A DNA stretch of 64,000 bases, taken from Anaerolineae bacterium (GTDB lineage Bacteria > Chloroflexota > Anaerolineae > Anaerolineales > E44-bin32). The position numbers and the translations under genes are program-made. Below, piece after piece: positions 27,564 to 37,492 of this stretch (positions are counted from its first letter, which is position 1; each line of letters begins with the position of its first letter). The notes under the pieces are model-generated. The model worked only from the letters and a program-made list of their open reading frames with translations. It was not told where the DNA came from and ran no database searches. The stretch covers positions 42,863 through 106,862 of the forward strand of contig DUET01000074.1 of NCBI GenBank assembly GCA_011192015.1, read 5' to 3'.

Positions 27564-28547
27564 TCATTCGGGGGGAAGAAGGGGGCGAACGATCCTCAGG
27601 AAATCATCCAGGGTTTGTAAAACGTCGTAGCTGCGCACTCTGCGAGCGGCTCCCGAGGTGTGGAAGCCCGGAAAGAGTGTGTCCTCGATGTCGATGCCGC
27701 GATTGGGTAGCCCCTGCACGGCCAACCAGAAATTGATCATGGGGACATCATAGGCATAGGCCACACGAGCGATGGATTGATTGATGCTGTAATCCTGCTC
27801 GATATTATCCGCCTTGGTCGTCAGAATGGGAACGATGCCGTGATCAAGAGCGTACTCCACGACCTGCGTGAGGTACTCCTCATAGGTTTCGGATGTCCGA
27901 CCGGAGAAGGGAAGTTCCATGCTCACGATCAGGAATGTGGGATCCCAGATGCGCAGTTCACATTCCAGAGGCGTCTCGCCAGGTCCGCATTGGGTGGGAT
28001 CGGCTCGAAGCGGAGAGAAGAGTGCTGGGAAAGTGAAGCCGCCTTTTACGGCGATGCTGTCCCTGCCGAAGGACCCAGCATAAAAATCGATCGTTTCTTG
28101 CAGGTGTGCCTGAGAGGCGCTCAGGGTGTAGAAATCCGGAATGTCGAACAATCCCATGAACATCCCGGGCACATTCTGGCAGTCTCCAGCCTTGGAGAAA
28201 TGATGGGGATCGTTCCCCATCTCGACCCCCTGCAAATAGACCTCCACCATGGAGGGGCTCAAGGTGGGGATGATCGGCCATTGAAACCAATCTTCCGGGA
28301 GAGGTCGAGTATCGGCCGTCGGCGAAGGCTCCGGCGTGGAGGTTTCAGTCGGCGCGGCGGTCCCCATCGGAACCACAAGCTGTGTGGTTTCCGTTGGATC
28401 AGCAACCACCGTCTCGACCGATGGCACAATCCCCGGGTTTCCGTGAGAAATCAGCCCGGGATTGTATGCACCGATGCATCCGGTGAGTATGGTCGTTAGC
28501 AGGAAAGTTTGCAGAATTGCCCCCACGATGCTGCGACGGATCTGCAT
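27564..28547 (-). CDS. SGNH-hydrolase-like lipoprotein, GDC variant (paralog C)
   Basis: 'TILTGCIGAY' lipobox; 'FSKAGDCQNVPGMFM', 'PTQCGPGETPLECELRIWDPTFLIVSMELPF', 'ILTTKADNIEQDYSIN'. Confidence 0.75.
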   Translation of the reverse strand: MQIRRSIVGAILQTFLLTTILTGCIGAYNPGLISHGNPGIVPSVETVVADPTETTQLVVPMGTAAPTETSTPEPSPTADTRPLPEDWFQWPIIPTLSPSMVEVYLQGVEMGNDPHHFSKAGDCQNVPGMFMGLFDIPDFYTLSASQAHLQETIDFYAGSFGRDSIAVKGGFTFPALFSPLRADPTQCGPGETPLECELRIWDPTFLIVSMELPFSGRTSETYEEYLTQVVEYALDHGIVPILTTKADNIEQDYSINQSIARVAYAYDVPMINFWLAVQGLPNRGIDIEDTLFPGFHTSGAARRVRSYDVLQTLDDFLRIVRPLLPPE

Positions 28548-28792
28548 AGGCTCCCTTGCATCGCCAGATTAGATATTGCCCTTGGATTCTCTCGCGATCA
28601 CAACACGCTTGCTAAGGAAATGTATCCTCAGAAAGGCATGATGTTGTGCCGCAACCTAAAGGCTTCTTTTCAGATTTCAGAAAATGTGACGTTCCCCCCT
28701 GTAGATTAACCATCAAATCCGATCAATGTTACAGAGACCACATAACCATGACCGCGCAGGAGATTTCAATGAGCGCTTCCCCTATCGCAGCA

Positions 28793-29950
28793 TCAGGGCG
28801 ATCCTGCCAACTCGAGAATGGCATCGCCGAGATAGGAAGCGAGCAGTGCGGTTCCCTTAGGCGTCATATGAAATGCGGTGTTCGTGAATTCGGCAGGTTC
28901 GACGAAATCCCAAACATCCACGCAAGCCCACGCTTGTTCCGTGCACTGCTTTTCAAACCAGACAAGGTAATCATCGTAGGCCCAACGCGGATAGTTGAAG
29001 TTGTAGCGAACGTCGCTGTTCTCGCCATCGCTGACGAAGATCGGTTGGTTGACGAACATCACAGGAAGCCCATCCGCAACCGATAGCCCCGCCTCCAGCA
29101 CATCCATCGCCAGGATCTCGTCCATGTCCTGAGGTGGCATGAACTGGATGAAGCTTTCGTCGTCTTCCAGATCCGACTTGCGCAGCGCATAATCCTCGGG
29201 ATAGTCCTGGTCGACGCCTGTGGCCGCCCACACGACGCCATACATCTGCAGCCGCACCAGATCCGCCACATCGCGCCGCTGCCCCCAGATCGTGCGCTGC
29301 CACCACTCGAGATCGACCAATCGATCATCCTGGGGATCCAGATCCAGATCGTAGCGCTCGATCAAATCACGCGCGCGATCCGGGTTGTGCTGCAGCAAGG
29401 CGGAAGCGAACTGCTTTCCCACCGGCATGGCCTCCAGCGTGACCAGCCAGACCACCATGTCGGGATCGTAGCGCATGGCCTCATCCAGGAGCATCACGTC
29501 CTTCAGCAGGCATGTGGTCGGATAGCCCAGATTGTAGGCACGCACGCGCCTGCCATCCCGAGTCTCATAACCCCCAGAGTTGATCCTGCCCGTCAACGTA
29601 TCCTCGGGGCGCAGCAGGAAACCCCAAACCGACGAATCGCCGATCACGAGCACACGGTACTCATCTTCCGCCTTGGAACCGGCAGCGAGTTCATGCGAGG
29701 CGAACATGGCCTCCAGGCTGAAGGGGCTCAGATTGAAGGCGCGTTCCGGGACCTCGCCGAAGGGCAGCCGCACGCGCCCCGGGAAGATCGAATTGTATGC
29801 CGAGACCTTTCCCAACCAGGGCACAATATCCACGCTCATGAAGAACAGGTTCAGCAGCACGAAGAGCAGCAGCGCCTTCCAGAGCACGTTTCGCACGAAG
29901 CGCCTGCTGGTCGTTCCGACATCCGTAGTGGCCGAATTCTCAACGGTCAT
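28793..29950 (-). CDS. Membrane-anchored SGNH/GDSL hydrolase-like protein (O-acetylation locus)
   Basis: N-terminal TM; 'YRVLVIGDSSVWGFLL'; 'TAFHMTPKGTALLASYL'; adjacent to the MBOAT gene. Confidence 0.8.
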   Translation of the reverse strand: MTVENSATTDVGTTSRRFVRNVLWKALLLFVLLNLFFMSVDIVPWLGKVSAYNSIFPGRVRLPFGEVPERAFNLSPFSLEAMFASHELAAGSKAEDEYRVLVIGDSSVWGFLLRPEDTLTGRINSGGYETRDGRRVRAYNLGYPTTCLLKDVMLLDEAMRYDPDMVVWLVTLEAMPVGKQFASALLQHNPDRARDLIERYDLDLDPQDDRLVDLEWWQRTIWGQRRDVADLVRLQMYGVVWAATGVDQDYPEDYALRKSDLEDDESFIQFMPPQDMDEILAMDVLEAGLSVADGLPVMFVNQPIFVSDGENSDVRYNFNYPRWAYDDYLVWFEKQCTEQAWACVDVWDFVEPAEFTNTAFHMTPKGTALLASYLGDAILELAGSP

Positions 29951-29953
29951 GAT

Positions 29954-31375
29954 CTACATCCCAAACAACGTACCAAAGACCTGGATCGCCAGCTCGGGAT
30001 TGGGAAGCGCAAACCAGACCCATCCCAAGTTGACGAAGTGAAACGTGAGCAGAACGGAGCCCACCTGCCCCACGCGCTGCAGCCACAGCGGCGCGTTCGG
30101 CTTCGATGGGCGCGTCCGCGCCCATTCGTACCAACGATTATGAATGAACAAGCCGATGCCGTGCCAGGCCCCCCAGATGAGGAAATTCCAGGTCACGCCG
30201 TGCCACAATCCGATCAAGCACATGGTGCTGAACTGCCCGATGATGATGATCACCGGCACGGGCAGGCGCTTGCCGGAGCGCAGGCTCCGTGTGAGCGGGT
30301 TGAAATAGTAGGAGCGGAACCACTGCGCCAGCGTCATATGCCAGCTGTTCCAGAAGCTGGTCAGGTTGGGTTTCAAATAGGGTCGGTCGAAGTTTTCCGG
30401 CAGCGTAATGCCCATCAGCTTCGCCATGCCGATGGCTACGTCGGTGTAGCCGGAGAAATCCAAGTAGATGTTGAAGCCATAGGCATAGAGCAGCACCCAC
30501 GTCCATCCCGCGCTGCTGACCTGGGCCGCATTCACAGCGTTGAGCGAGATCAACGCCAGGCTGTCGGCCAGCACGAATTTCTTGAAGATGCCGACGACGA
30601 TGCGTTGCCCGGCCTCCCAGACATCTCCTGCCGATAGCGCCTTGGGCTCTCGCAAACCTTTCACAAAGCGTTCAGCGCGATCGATGGGCCCGGCCGTGAA
30701 TGCCGGGAAGAAGATCACGTAGGTGAGATATTCGCGCAGCGAAAGCGCCGGCAGCCTGTCCTGCATGCTGTCGCGCAGCGTATGCAGCAATCGAAAGGCG
30801 ACATAGGAGAAACCCAGCCATCCGATATCCAGCGCGCTGGCCAGATCCACCGACTGCCCGCTCCACGCCCTCAGCCAGGCGCTGACCGCCTGCCCCCACG
30901 GGTCCGTTTTCAGGATCAAGAAGAGGAGAAGCACGAAGGCAAAGAACGCTCCGCCCAACCAGCGTTTCTTGGCGAAGAAGCGCGCCGTCAGGGCTGTCAG
31001 CCCAGCCACCACCGCCAAAGCCAGCAGAATGGGCGGCATAGTGGGCGGGCGAGCTTCCAACACGCGTGAGAGCGGTCCCGCATAGCGCAGCGCGCCGATG
31101 AGCAGAACGAGCACCACCAAGGTCAATCCGGTGGCCAGCGTCTGTTTGCGATCCCGCTCCTCGGGCGGTGCCGTCAATGCCCATGAAAAAACCGTCAGCG
31201 CCAGTGTCCCTGTGGGAAGCCAGAAACCGAGATGCCGGATCGTGGAGGCGGGTTGCAGCGCGTAGATCGCTCCCACGCTCGCCGCCATCAGCAGCCAGCC
31301 GCGCCAGCGCCTCGGCAGCAGCAGCCCCACAACCAGCGCGAATGCGCAGAATGCAAGGATGTGCAGCAACGTCAT
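29954..31375 (-). CDS. MBOAT family O-acyltransferase
   Basis: 'RPYLKPNLTSFWNSWHMTLAQWFRSYYFNPL', 'GLWHGVTWNFLIWGAWHGIGLFI'; multi-TM. Confidence 0.9.
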   Translation of the reverse strand: MTLLHILAFCAFALVVGLLLPRRWRGWLLMAASVGAIYALQPASTIRHLGFWLPTGTLALTVFSWALTAPPEERDRKQTLATGLTLVVLVLLIGALRYAGPLSRVLEARPPTMPPILLALAVVAGLTALTARFFAKKRWLGGAFFAFVLLLFLILKTDPWGQAVSAWLRAWSGQSVDLASALDIGWLGFSYVAFRLLHTLRDSMQDRLPALSLREYLTYVIFFPAFTAGPIDRAERFVKGLREPKALSAGDVWEAGQRIVVGIFKKFVLADSLALISLNAVNAAQVSSAGWTWVLLYAYGFNIYLDFSGYTDVAIGMAKLMGITLPENFDRPYLKPNLTSFWNSWHMTLAQWFRSYYFNPLTRSLRSGKRLPVPVIIIIGQFSTMCLIGLWHGVTWNFLIWGAWHGIGLFIHNRWYEWARTRPSKPNAPLWLQRVGQVGSVLLTFHFVNLGWVWFALPNPELAIQVFGTLFGM

Positions 31376-31494
31376 CAGAATCCCTGGTAGAGCCATTGCG
31401 GTGACTGATCGGCCGTCATCACGATCACGGCAATCACGATCAGGCACAGGATCAGCGCAAAGGCATTCTCACGCGTCAGCAACCAACGGCGCAT
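31375..31494 (-). CDS. 39-aa single-TM protein translationally coupled to the MBOAT gene
   Basis: MRRWLLTRENAFALILCLIVIAVIVMTADQSPQWLYQGF; its TGA overlaps the MBOAT ATG (TGATG). Below the ORF-track size cut; read inside the longer ORF 31375..31704. Confidence 0.6.
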   Translation of the reverse strand: MRRWLLTRENAFALILCLIVIAVIVMTADQSPQWLYQGF

Positions 31495-31859
31495 CGTTCT
31501 CTCTCTCGATCGGTCGCATGCTCTCATGCATGGTTTGTTTGATGAGCGCGCCCGCAGCGGTTTCCGCATCCGCATCGCCGCTCGCAGAGTCCACGTCCTG
31601 CCGCCCCCCGGAGGAAGCCTATTTGCCGCCGCCCCTCGGACGCAGGGTTCCGGCGCCGGCTGCCTCCCAGCCCTGGCATAACGGGCGTAAGTATCGCATT
31701 GCACGTTGGCTTGCGCAAGGGTGATTTGCCTTGAAGAAGGGCCTCCGCAAATCAGAGAGTTCGAATCATCATTCGGATTGGTTTCCTTCTACGCCGCTTT
31801 GTGGCAAGATAACCGGGATCGGTCATCGATGTGGTTTCGACTTCGAAAGGTGTGCTGGA

Positions 31860-32882
31860 ATGCTCAGCCATCGCCATCTATCGCGCTTGACCACCGACGC
31901 CCAGGCCATCGAGCGCCGCCTGAGGGCACGAATTTCACCATGGGAGCTGTTCGCCCTTGCAACGGCGTTCGGCTTGCTGGCGGGATTCGTGTGGGCGCAT
32001 GCCGTTCTGAACATCCTGCCCAATGATTTTCATTTCTATCTAAGAGCGGCTGGCGGGGATTTCCGGGGCTACTACTACGCCTATTGGATGCTGCCTGTTT
32101 TCTCCCTTTTGGCTCAAGTCCCGCCGTTGGCGGCTTACGCTGCTTGGGCCACGATCAACATCCTGTGCGTGTTCTTCGCAACGCGCATCTTCGGCGGCAG
32201 GGTCCTCCCTGCGCTGCTCAGTTTTCAAATGCTCTACATGGTATTCGTGGGGCAAATCATGGGCATCATCATCGGCGGTCTGGCACTGCTCTGGTGGGGA
32301 TTGCATCGCCGCAGTTGGGCTCTGGCGGGTCTGGGGTTGGCGGTCGCGTGCACCAAGTTCCACATCGGCATCGTCGTGGGCGCGATTCTCCTGCTGACGG
32401 TTGACATCTCCTGGCGGGATCGCCTGCGCGTGCTCATCGTTCCCGCCATCGTGCTCGCCGTCTCGCTGGTGGTCTATCCGCTCTGGCCCCTGGATCTCCT
32501 CTCCACGATGAGAACGGATCCCGCCAACGACTGGGGGAGCATCACGCTGTGGCGCTGGATCGGACCCTATGCCCTGCTGCTGTGGATTCCCCCCCTCCTG
32601 CTGCCGCTCTCTCGCCCTCAGCGGATGGTCGCGCTGACCGCCACGCTGGCCTTCGCCATCCCCTACTTCCAGCAGACCGATCTCATCGCCCTCTTCGCTC
32701 TACCGATCGGTTGGGCTTATCCATTGCTGGGCAATCTGGGCTACCTGTTCTTCGCCGTCTACTGGGAGGGGCTGCAGCTGCTCGTGATTGTGCCTCTGCT
32801 GGTGTATGCATCCATCATCGTTCCGGCAAGTTACCGCTGGTTGAACTCCTTGCGCTGGCATGCCGCCAACCCTCCCGGCTGA
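31860..32882 (+). CDS. GT87/DUF2029-like membrane glycosyltransferase family protein
   Basis: Multi-TM; 'NDFHFYLRAA', 'WWGLHRRSWALAGLGLAVACTKFHIGIVVGAILLL'. Confidence 0.7.
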   Translation: MLSHRHLSRLTTDAQAIERRLRARISPWELFALATAFGLLAGFVWAHAVLNILPNDFHFYLRAAGGDFRGYYYAYWMLPVFSLLAQVPPLAAYAAWATINILCVFFATRIFGGRVLPALLSFQMLYMVFVGQIMGIIIGGLALLWWGLHRRSWALAGLGLAVACTKFHIGIVVGAILLLTVDISWRDRLRVLIVPAIVLAVSLVVYPLWPLDLLSTMRTDPANDWGSITLWRWIGPYALLLWIPPLLLPLSRPQRMVALTATLAFAIPYFQQTDLIALFALPIGWAYPLLGNLGYLFFAVYWEGLQLLVIVPLLVYASIIVPASYRWLNSLRWHAANPPG

Positions 32883-32934
32883 CTTCTCTCACGCCCGCAA
32901 GTACTGCCAGCCGCAGCGAGCATCCCTGATGCAC

Positions 32935-32962
32935 AAACCGCGCCCTCCATGCGGCGCGGTTT
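32935..32962. terminator. Bidirectional terminator-like hairpin between convergent genes
   Basis: aaaccgcgc-cctccatgcg-gcgcggttt. Confidence 0.5.
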
Positions 32963-32999
32963 GGATTCTGGTCAATCGGATCCTTGTTCTGAAACGGGA

Positions 33000-34865
33000 T
33001 TATACCTTCGCAGCGAAGCTGGCTTCAAAGAAGGCCCGCAATCTCGGCAGAAGCACCTTCATGTTTTTTGGCTTGGCGATGCCGTGCCCCTCGTCCTCGA
33101 AGGCCAGCACTTCATACGGCACGTCGGCCTTTTCCAGGGCTTCTCGAACCGCTTTGACGTTCTCAGGGGTCACGTTGGGATCCTGCAATCCCTGCACAAT
33201 GAGCAGTTTGCCCTGGATATTCTCCACGAAGTAGAGAGGGGAGCGCTCGCGGTACCGCTCGGGGACTTCCTCGGGCGTGCCGCCCATCATCTCGGCGCTT
33301 AAGGGACGCAGGTCCGCACGCGTGGTCTCGTAATCGACGACCAGATCGGTCATGCCGCAGACCGGAGCCGCCGCAGCCACGATCTCCGGCGGGTAGCGCG
33401 TGATGGCGCACCAGGCGGAATAACCGCCGTAGGAGGTTCCGGTAACGCCGACCTTGCCGTGTTCGGCGATGCCGGCTTCGATCAGGGCTTCGATGCCCGT
33501 GCGGATGTCCTCCTGCTCGATGCCTCCCCAACCATCCTTCTTGATGGCTTCCCGGAAGGCCAGGCTGAAACCCGTGCTGCCGCGATAGTTCGGCTCGAAG
33601 ACGTTGAAGCCGTGGTGCACGTAGTATTGCGTCTCCAGACTGACCTTGTCCATGAGATGGTAGGAGGGCCCTCCGTGGACCTCCACGATCGTGCCGCGCG
33701 CCTTTCCTTTGGGTCGATAGAGCCAGCCCTGGATCTCCAGCCCATCCACAGACTTCCAGCGGAAATCCTGCGCCGGCGTGAGATCATCGGGCGTGATTCG
33801 GGTGCGCTCCCACACACGCGATAGGTTGATGTACTGCTGTGGATCCAGTTTGGAGACATCCAGCCGTACCAGCTCATCGGGTTGTTTCGAGTGGAAGATT
33901 CGGGCGATCCACTCGCCATTCCCCACTGGCGCGATGGGCACGAGATTGCCCTTCACCTCTGGAAGGGGTGTCTCCTGCCCTGTATCCGCATCCAGCAGCG
34001 AGCTGCGCACACGAGCCTGGATGACCTCTACCAGGACAATCTGCCCGCTGCCGTAGGGCACGAAAGCGGCTTCGATGTTGCGATCCGGATCATCGATCAG
34101 CCAGCGCAAGCTCCCGTCCTTCAGTTCCCAGACGCCCACACGGCGGTGGGTTTCGGTTTCACCGATCACCAACACCTGCTGTCCGTCTGGGAACCACGAA
34201 GCCAGCGCCTTGACCTGATCGCCGAAGTTCAAGATCTCACGGTCCTCGCGACCCTCGATGTCCACCAGCCACACCTGGCGTCCCGCTGGATGGATGTCCT
34301 TGCGTTCGTAGAGCACGTGCGTGCCCAGCGGACTCAGTTTCGGCCGCGTGTAAGCTCCCTTCTCCGGAAACGCCAGGGCCACGCGTTCTCCGCTGCGCAG
34401 GTCAAGGCGATAGACCCGGGTCGGTTCGATCTCCTTGCCTGTTTCGAGATCGAAATTGGCGCCGTACACCAACCAACTCCCATCCGGATGCAGATCACCT
34501 CCGCGAAGGAAGAAGTTGGGATTGGCTTCGGTGAGTGGTTTCATTTCTCCCGGGTTGTCCAGATCGATGCGAAAGAGCTGTGCGCGCTCATTGCCATCCC
34601 GATCCTGTTGCACGATGACGGCCTTGCTGTCCGGCGCCCACGACACCAGGAACGTGTGATCGCTTGTCTGGGTGAGCCGCAGCGGTGGTGCCGAGGCATC
34701 CGTCGGAGCCACGAAGACATCCGCTGCAGGCCCCACTTGAAACCAGGTCCAGGCCACCCATTGGCCATCTCGGGAGACCATCGGTCCCCAGAGTTCCGGC
34801 AGTTGGAGCAATGATTCGAGAAATGTGTCGGATTGCAAGAAGAACCTCCTCAGTCGGTGCGTCAT
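33000..34865 (-). CDS. S9 family prolyl oligopeptidase / acylaminoacyl-peptidase-like
   Basis: Beta-propeller N-domain; 'GVTGTSYGGYSAW' Ser; 'LQDPNVTPENV' Asp; 'EDEGHGIAKPKN' His. ATG at 34865 inside a longer ORF. Confidence 0.92.
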   Translation of the reverse strand: MTHRLRRFFLQSDTFLESLLQLPELWGPMVSRDGQWVAWTWFQVGPAADVFVAPTDASAPPLRLTQTSDHTFLVSWAPDSKAVIVQQDRDGNERAQLFRIDLDNPGEMKPLTEANPNFFLRGGDLHPDGSWLVYGANFDLETGKEIEPTRVYRLDLRSGERVALAFPEKGAYTRPKLSPLGTHVLYERKDIHPAGRQVWLVDIEGREDREILNFGDQVKALASWFPDGQQVLVIGETETHRRVGVWELKDGSLRWLIDDPDRNIEAAFVPYGSGQIVLVEVIQARVRSSLLDADTGQETPLPEVKGNLVPIAPVGNGEWIARIFHSKQPDELVRLDVSKLDPQQYINLSRVWERTRITPDDLTPAQDFRWKSVDGLEIQGWLYRPKGKARGTIVEVHGGPSYHLMDKVSLETQYYVHHGFNVFEPNYRGSTGFSLAFREAIKKDGWGGIEQEDIRTGIEALIEAGIAEHGKVGVTGTSYGGYSAWCAITRYPPEIVAAAAPVCGMTDLVVDYETTRADLRPLSAEMMGGTPEEVPERYRERSPLYFVENIQGKLLIVQGLQDPNVTPENVKAVREALEKADVPYEVLAFEDEGHGIAKPKNMKVLLPRLRAFFEASFAAKV

Positions 34866-34933
34866 GCGGAAACGCGGCGTGAAGGCCGAATCGGTGATTT
34901 CATGGCATGTTCGGGGGCGAATCGCCCCGGGAT

Positions 34934-36391
34934 TTAGCCTCGGCGCTGATCCATCTTCTTGCGGCGTGCCAGAAGCTTCCGCACACGGCCATGACGTTCG
35001 CGGCTCAGCGGATAGAACCAGGCCGAAGCAACAGAGGCTAGCAGCAGGATCGCTCCCACCGGCCCCGTCAGAAAGCGGATGGCTCCAAGCGCCTGTGGGG
35101 TCTGGGAGAATTGCGTAGCATCGATGGGCGCCGAGGTGTACCCAAACCATCCGAGCACTTGCAGCGCCATCGCTGTAGCGAATGCGCTGGCCAGCTTCCG
35201 CAGGAAATTCTTCGAGCCGTAGTATACCCCCTCATGCCGCTTACGCGTGTGCAATTCATCCCACTCGACCACATCGGGAAAGATGGCTTCCGGCATAACA
35301 TGCGCCGTGGAGACGCTGATGCCGGCCAGAACGGCCATGATCAGCACCAGGTTGATCTCGCCCTGTGGGATGCTGTAGATACCGAGTTGGACCACCACCC
35401 AAAAAAGCATGCCGTAGATGTAGGCGCGGCGCTTATCAAAGCGGCTCGAGATCCAAATCCACAACGGCAGGGCAAGCAGGGCGACGATCAGCAGAACTCC
35501 CAGGACCGCCGATTCCAACGCCAGGTTGATTCCGAACAGATTGGCCTTGGCCAGCAGATCCCCGTCTGCGATCCAATACACCAGGAAAAAGGGCAGCATC
35601 AGGGCAATCAGGTCGAAAGTGATCCAATTCAGCATGTAGGACAGGGCCGCAAAGCGATAGGGCACGTTGGCCCAAAGCGTTCGAACGACTTCCATGATGG
35701 CGGGGCGTTCCACAATCGGGGTCTGATAATCCTCACGTTCACGGACCACGAAGAACATCACCAGGAAGGGCACCGCCGCCATGCCGCCGAACAAGGCTGC
35801 TGTGACCAGGTATCCCTGCTGCGAGGTGAAGCCGGCGCTGATCATCGCATCCTGGATCTCGGGTGCGGCCATGGCGGTCACGATCGAGGCGAAAAGATTG
35901 AAGAACATGCGGTAGCTGCTCAGAGAGGTCCGTTCATCATAATCTTCGGTCAATTCAGGTGTCAGAGATAGGAAGGGCACGATGATCAAGGTCTGCAGCG
36001 TATCGCTGATCATGAAGGCCAGGGTGATGTGGATCAGCAGGGCTGCCTGGGTCTGCCATGGCGGCGCCCACCACATGATCAGGAAGGCCAATCCGAAGGG
36101 AATGGCGAACAGCAATAGGAAGGGACGCCGCCGTCCCCAGCGGCTTCGAACTCGATCGCTGAGCGCTCCCACAAGAGGATCATTGATGGCGTCCCAGATA
36201 ATTCCAACGAACATGCCGATCGAAGCAAGCCCGGCATCCAGGCCGACCACATCCACCAGAAAGATGATGTAGAAGATCTGTCGCAGCGTGTTGAAGCTGG
36301 CCATGCCCCAATCGCCGGAGCCATACGCCAGCTTGGTCCAGATCGGTAATCGAGCTCCCTTTGCTTGTGTGCGTTGCGTGTGGGATTCCAT
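34934..36391 (-). CDS. MFS transporter, glycoside-pentoside-hexuronide (MelB-like) family
   Basis: 'KLAYGSGDWGMASFNTLRQIFYIIFLVDVVGLDAGLASIGMFVGIIWDAINDPLVGALSDRVRSRWGRRRPF'. Confidence 0.9.
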   Translation of the reverse strand: MESHTQRTQAKGARLPIWTKLAYGSGDWGMASFNTLRQIFYIIFLVDVVGLDAGLASIGMFVGIIWDAINDPLVGALSDRVRSRWGRRRPFLLLFAIPFGLAFLIMWWAPPWQTQAALLIHITLAFMISDTLQTLIIVPFLSLTPELTEDYDERTSLSSYRMFFNLFASIVTAMAAPEIQDAMISAGFTSQQGYLVTAALFGGMAAVPFLVMFFVVREREDYQTPIVERPAIMEVVRTLWANVPYRFAALSYMLNWITFDLIALMLPFFLVYWIADGDLLAKANLFGINLALESAVLGVLLIVALLALPLWIWISSRFDKRRAYIYGMLFWVVVQLGIYSIPQGEINLVLIMAVLAGISVSTAHVMPEAIFPDVVEWDELHTRKRHEGVYYGSKNFLRKLASAFATAMALQVLGWFGYTSAPIDATQFSQTPQALGAIRFLTGPVGAILLLASVASAWFYPLSRERHGRVRKLLARRKKMDQRRG

Positions 36392-36518
36392 TGCTTTGCC
36401 TCCTTGCTGCTGCCCCCATATGGAGCTTCGCAGTCTATCACCCCATCCGATACCCGCACGACGATGTGCCTAGACCAGCAACGATGTTGATCCTACGAAT
36501 GTCGGTGCCTCACCCCTG

Positions 36519-37223
36519 TCATCCCTTGTGAAGCAGATTGTTTTGTGAAGGATCGGAGAAACGCAGGTAATGCTCGGTCGCTGCTGAAAGATCGGCGTAT
36601 ACGCCCCGGTATTTCTCCGGCAGCAGCGCGGCCAGTTGGTACATGATCTCATCCGTGACCTGCTGGCGGACTTCAGCTGTCACCTTGCGATCGCCGATCT
36701 CGATCCGGAAGGGATTGCCGACGATGACGTGGAAGTCCGTGCGCCACAGACGCTTGATGTTGCGCTTGAAAACCTCACCGCCGATATGAACGATGGGCAA
36801 CAGCGGTGCTCCGCTTCGCAGCGCCAACAAAGCCACGCCGGCTTTGGCCTGTTGCAAGCGGCCGTGACCACTGCGTGTGCCTTCGGGAGCCAAGGCCAGG
36901 ATCCTGCCTTCCTGCAGAACTTCGAGAGCCGTTCGCATGGCAGTCATGTCGGCATCTTCCCGCTTGAGCGGTATGGCGCGCCAAACGTTGAAGATCCAGC
37001 CAAGGAGTGGATTATCCCAGGTCTCGGCTTTGGCAAATCCGGTTAGGGGTCTGGGACGCAAGTGGGTGAAGATCAGGGGTACTTCCAGGAAGGAAACATG
37101 GTTGGTGACGATAATCAGGGGGCCGTGGTCCGGCACACGCACTAATTGGGACACGTCCACACGGCAGATCAACCGCAGGATGCCCTGAACGATGAAATTC
37201 AGTATCCGCTCGCTGATCGTCAT
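36519..37223 (-). CDS. plsC: 1-acyl-sn-glycerol-3-phosphate acyltransferase (PlsC-like)
   Basis: 'IIVTNHVSFLEVPLIF' (NHxxxxE-type), 'LALAPEGTRSGHGRLQQAKAGVALLAL'. Confidence 0.9.
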   Translation of the reverse strand: MTISERILNFIVQGILRLICRVDVSQLVRVPDHGPLIIVTNHVSFLEVPLIFTHLRPRPLTGFAKAETWDNPLLGWIFNVWRAIPLKREDADMTAMRTALEVLQEGRILALAPEGTRSGHGRLQQAKAGVALLALRSGAPLLPIVHIGGEVFKRNIKRLWRTDFHVIVGNPFRIEIGDRKVTAEVRQQVTDEIMYQLAALLPEKYRGVYADLSAATEHYLRFSDPSQNNLLHKG

Positions 37224-37492
37224 TGCATGGCCTCCAGCCTGATTGTTCCGTAATCCAAGCCTTCAGGGAAAACCGCTTGACTTTCGGCGGTTTGAAACGA
37301 ATGGAGAGGTTGATTGTATGCTCGTCCCACCAGCCGGTCAAACGATCCCCTCTGCAGTCGGTCGCAACCAGAATCCAACCCTTCCCCAAGCTTAGTAACC
37401 CCAATCATGTGGAATCTCCTCCAATGGACTGCGGTAAAATGAAAACTCACAGCAGTCAATCCGCTCCATGCACAGGAAGGACTTTGACCAGC

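Noticed and set aside
29387-30637. 416-aa + strand ORF
   Set aside because: Antisense to the SGNH and MBOAT genes, which have clear family motifs; no recognisable motif itself.
33882-34814. 310-aa + strand ORF
   Set aside because: Antisense to the S9 peptidase propeller domain; shadow ORF.
34865-35150. N-terminal 95-aa extension of the S9 peptidase ORF overlapping the MFS gene
   Set aside because: The ATG at 34865 gives a typical start, and the extension would overlap the GPH transporter 3' end on the same strand.
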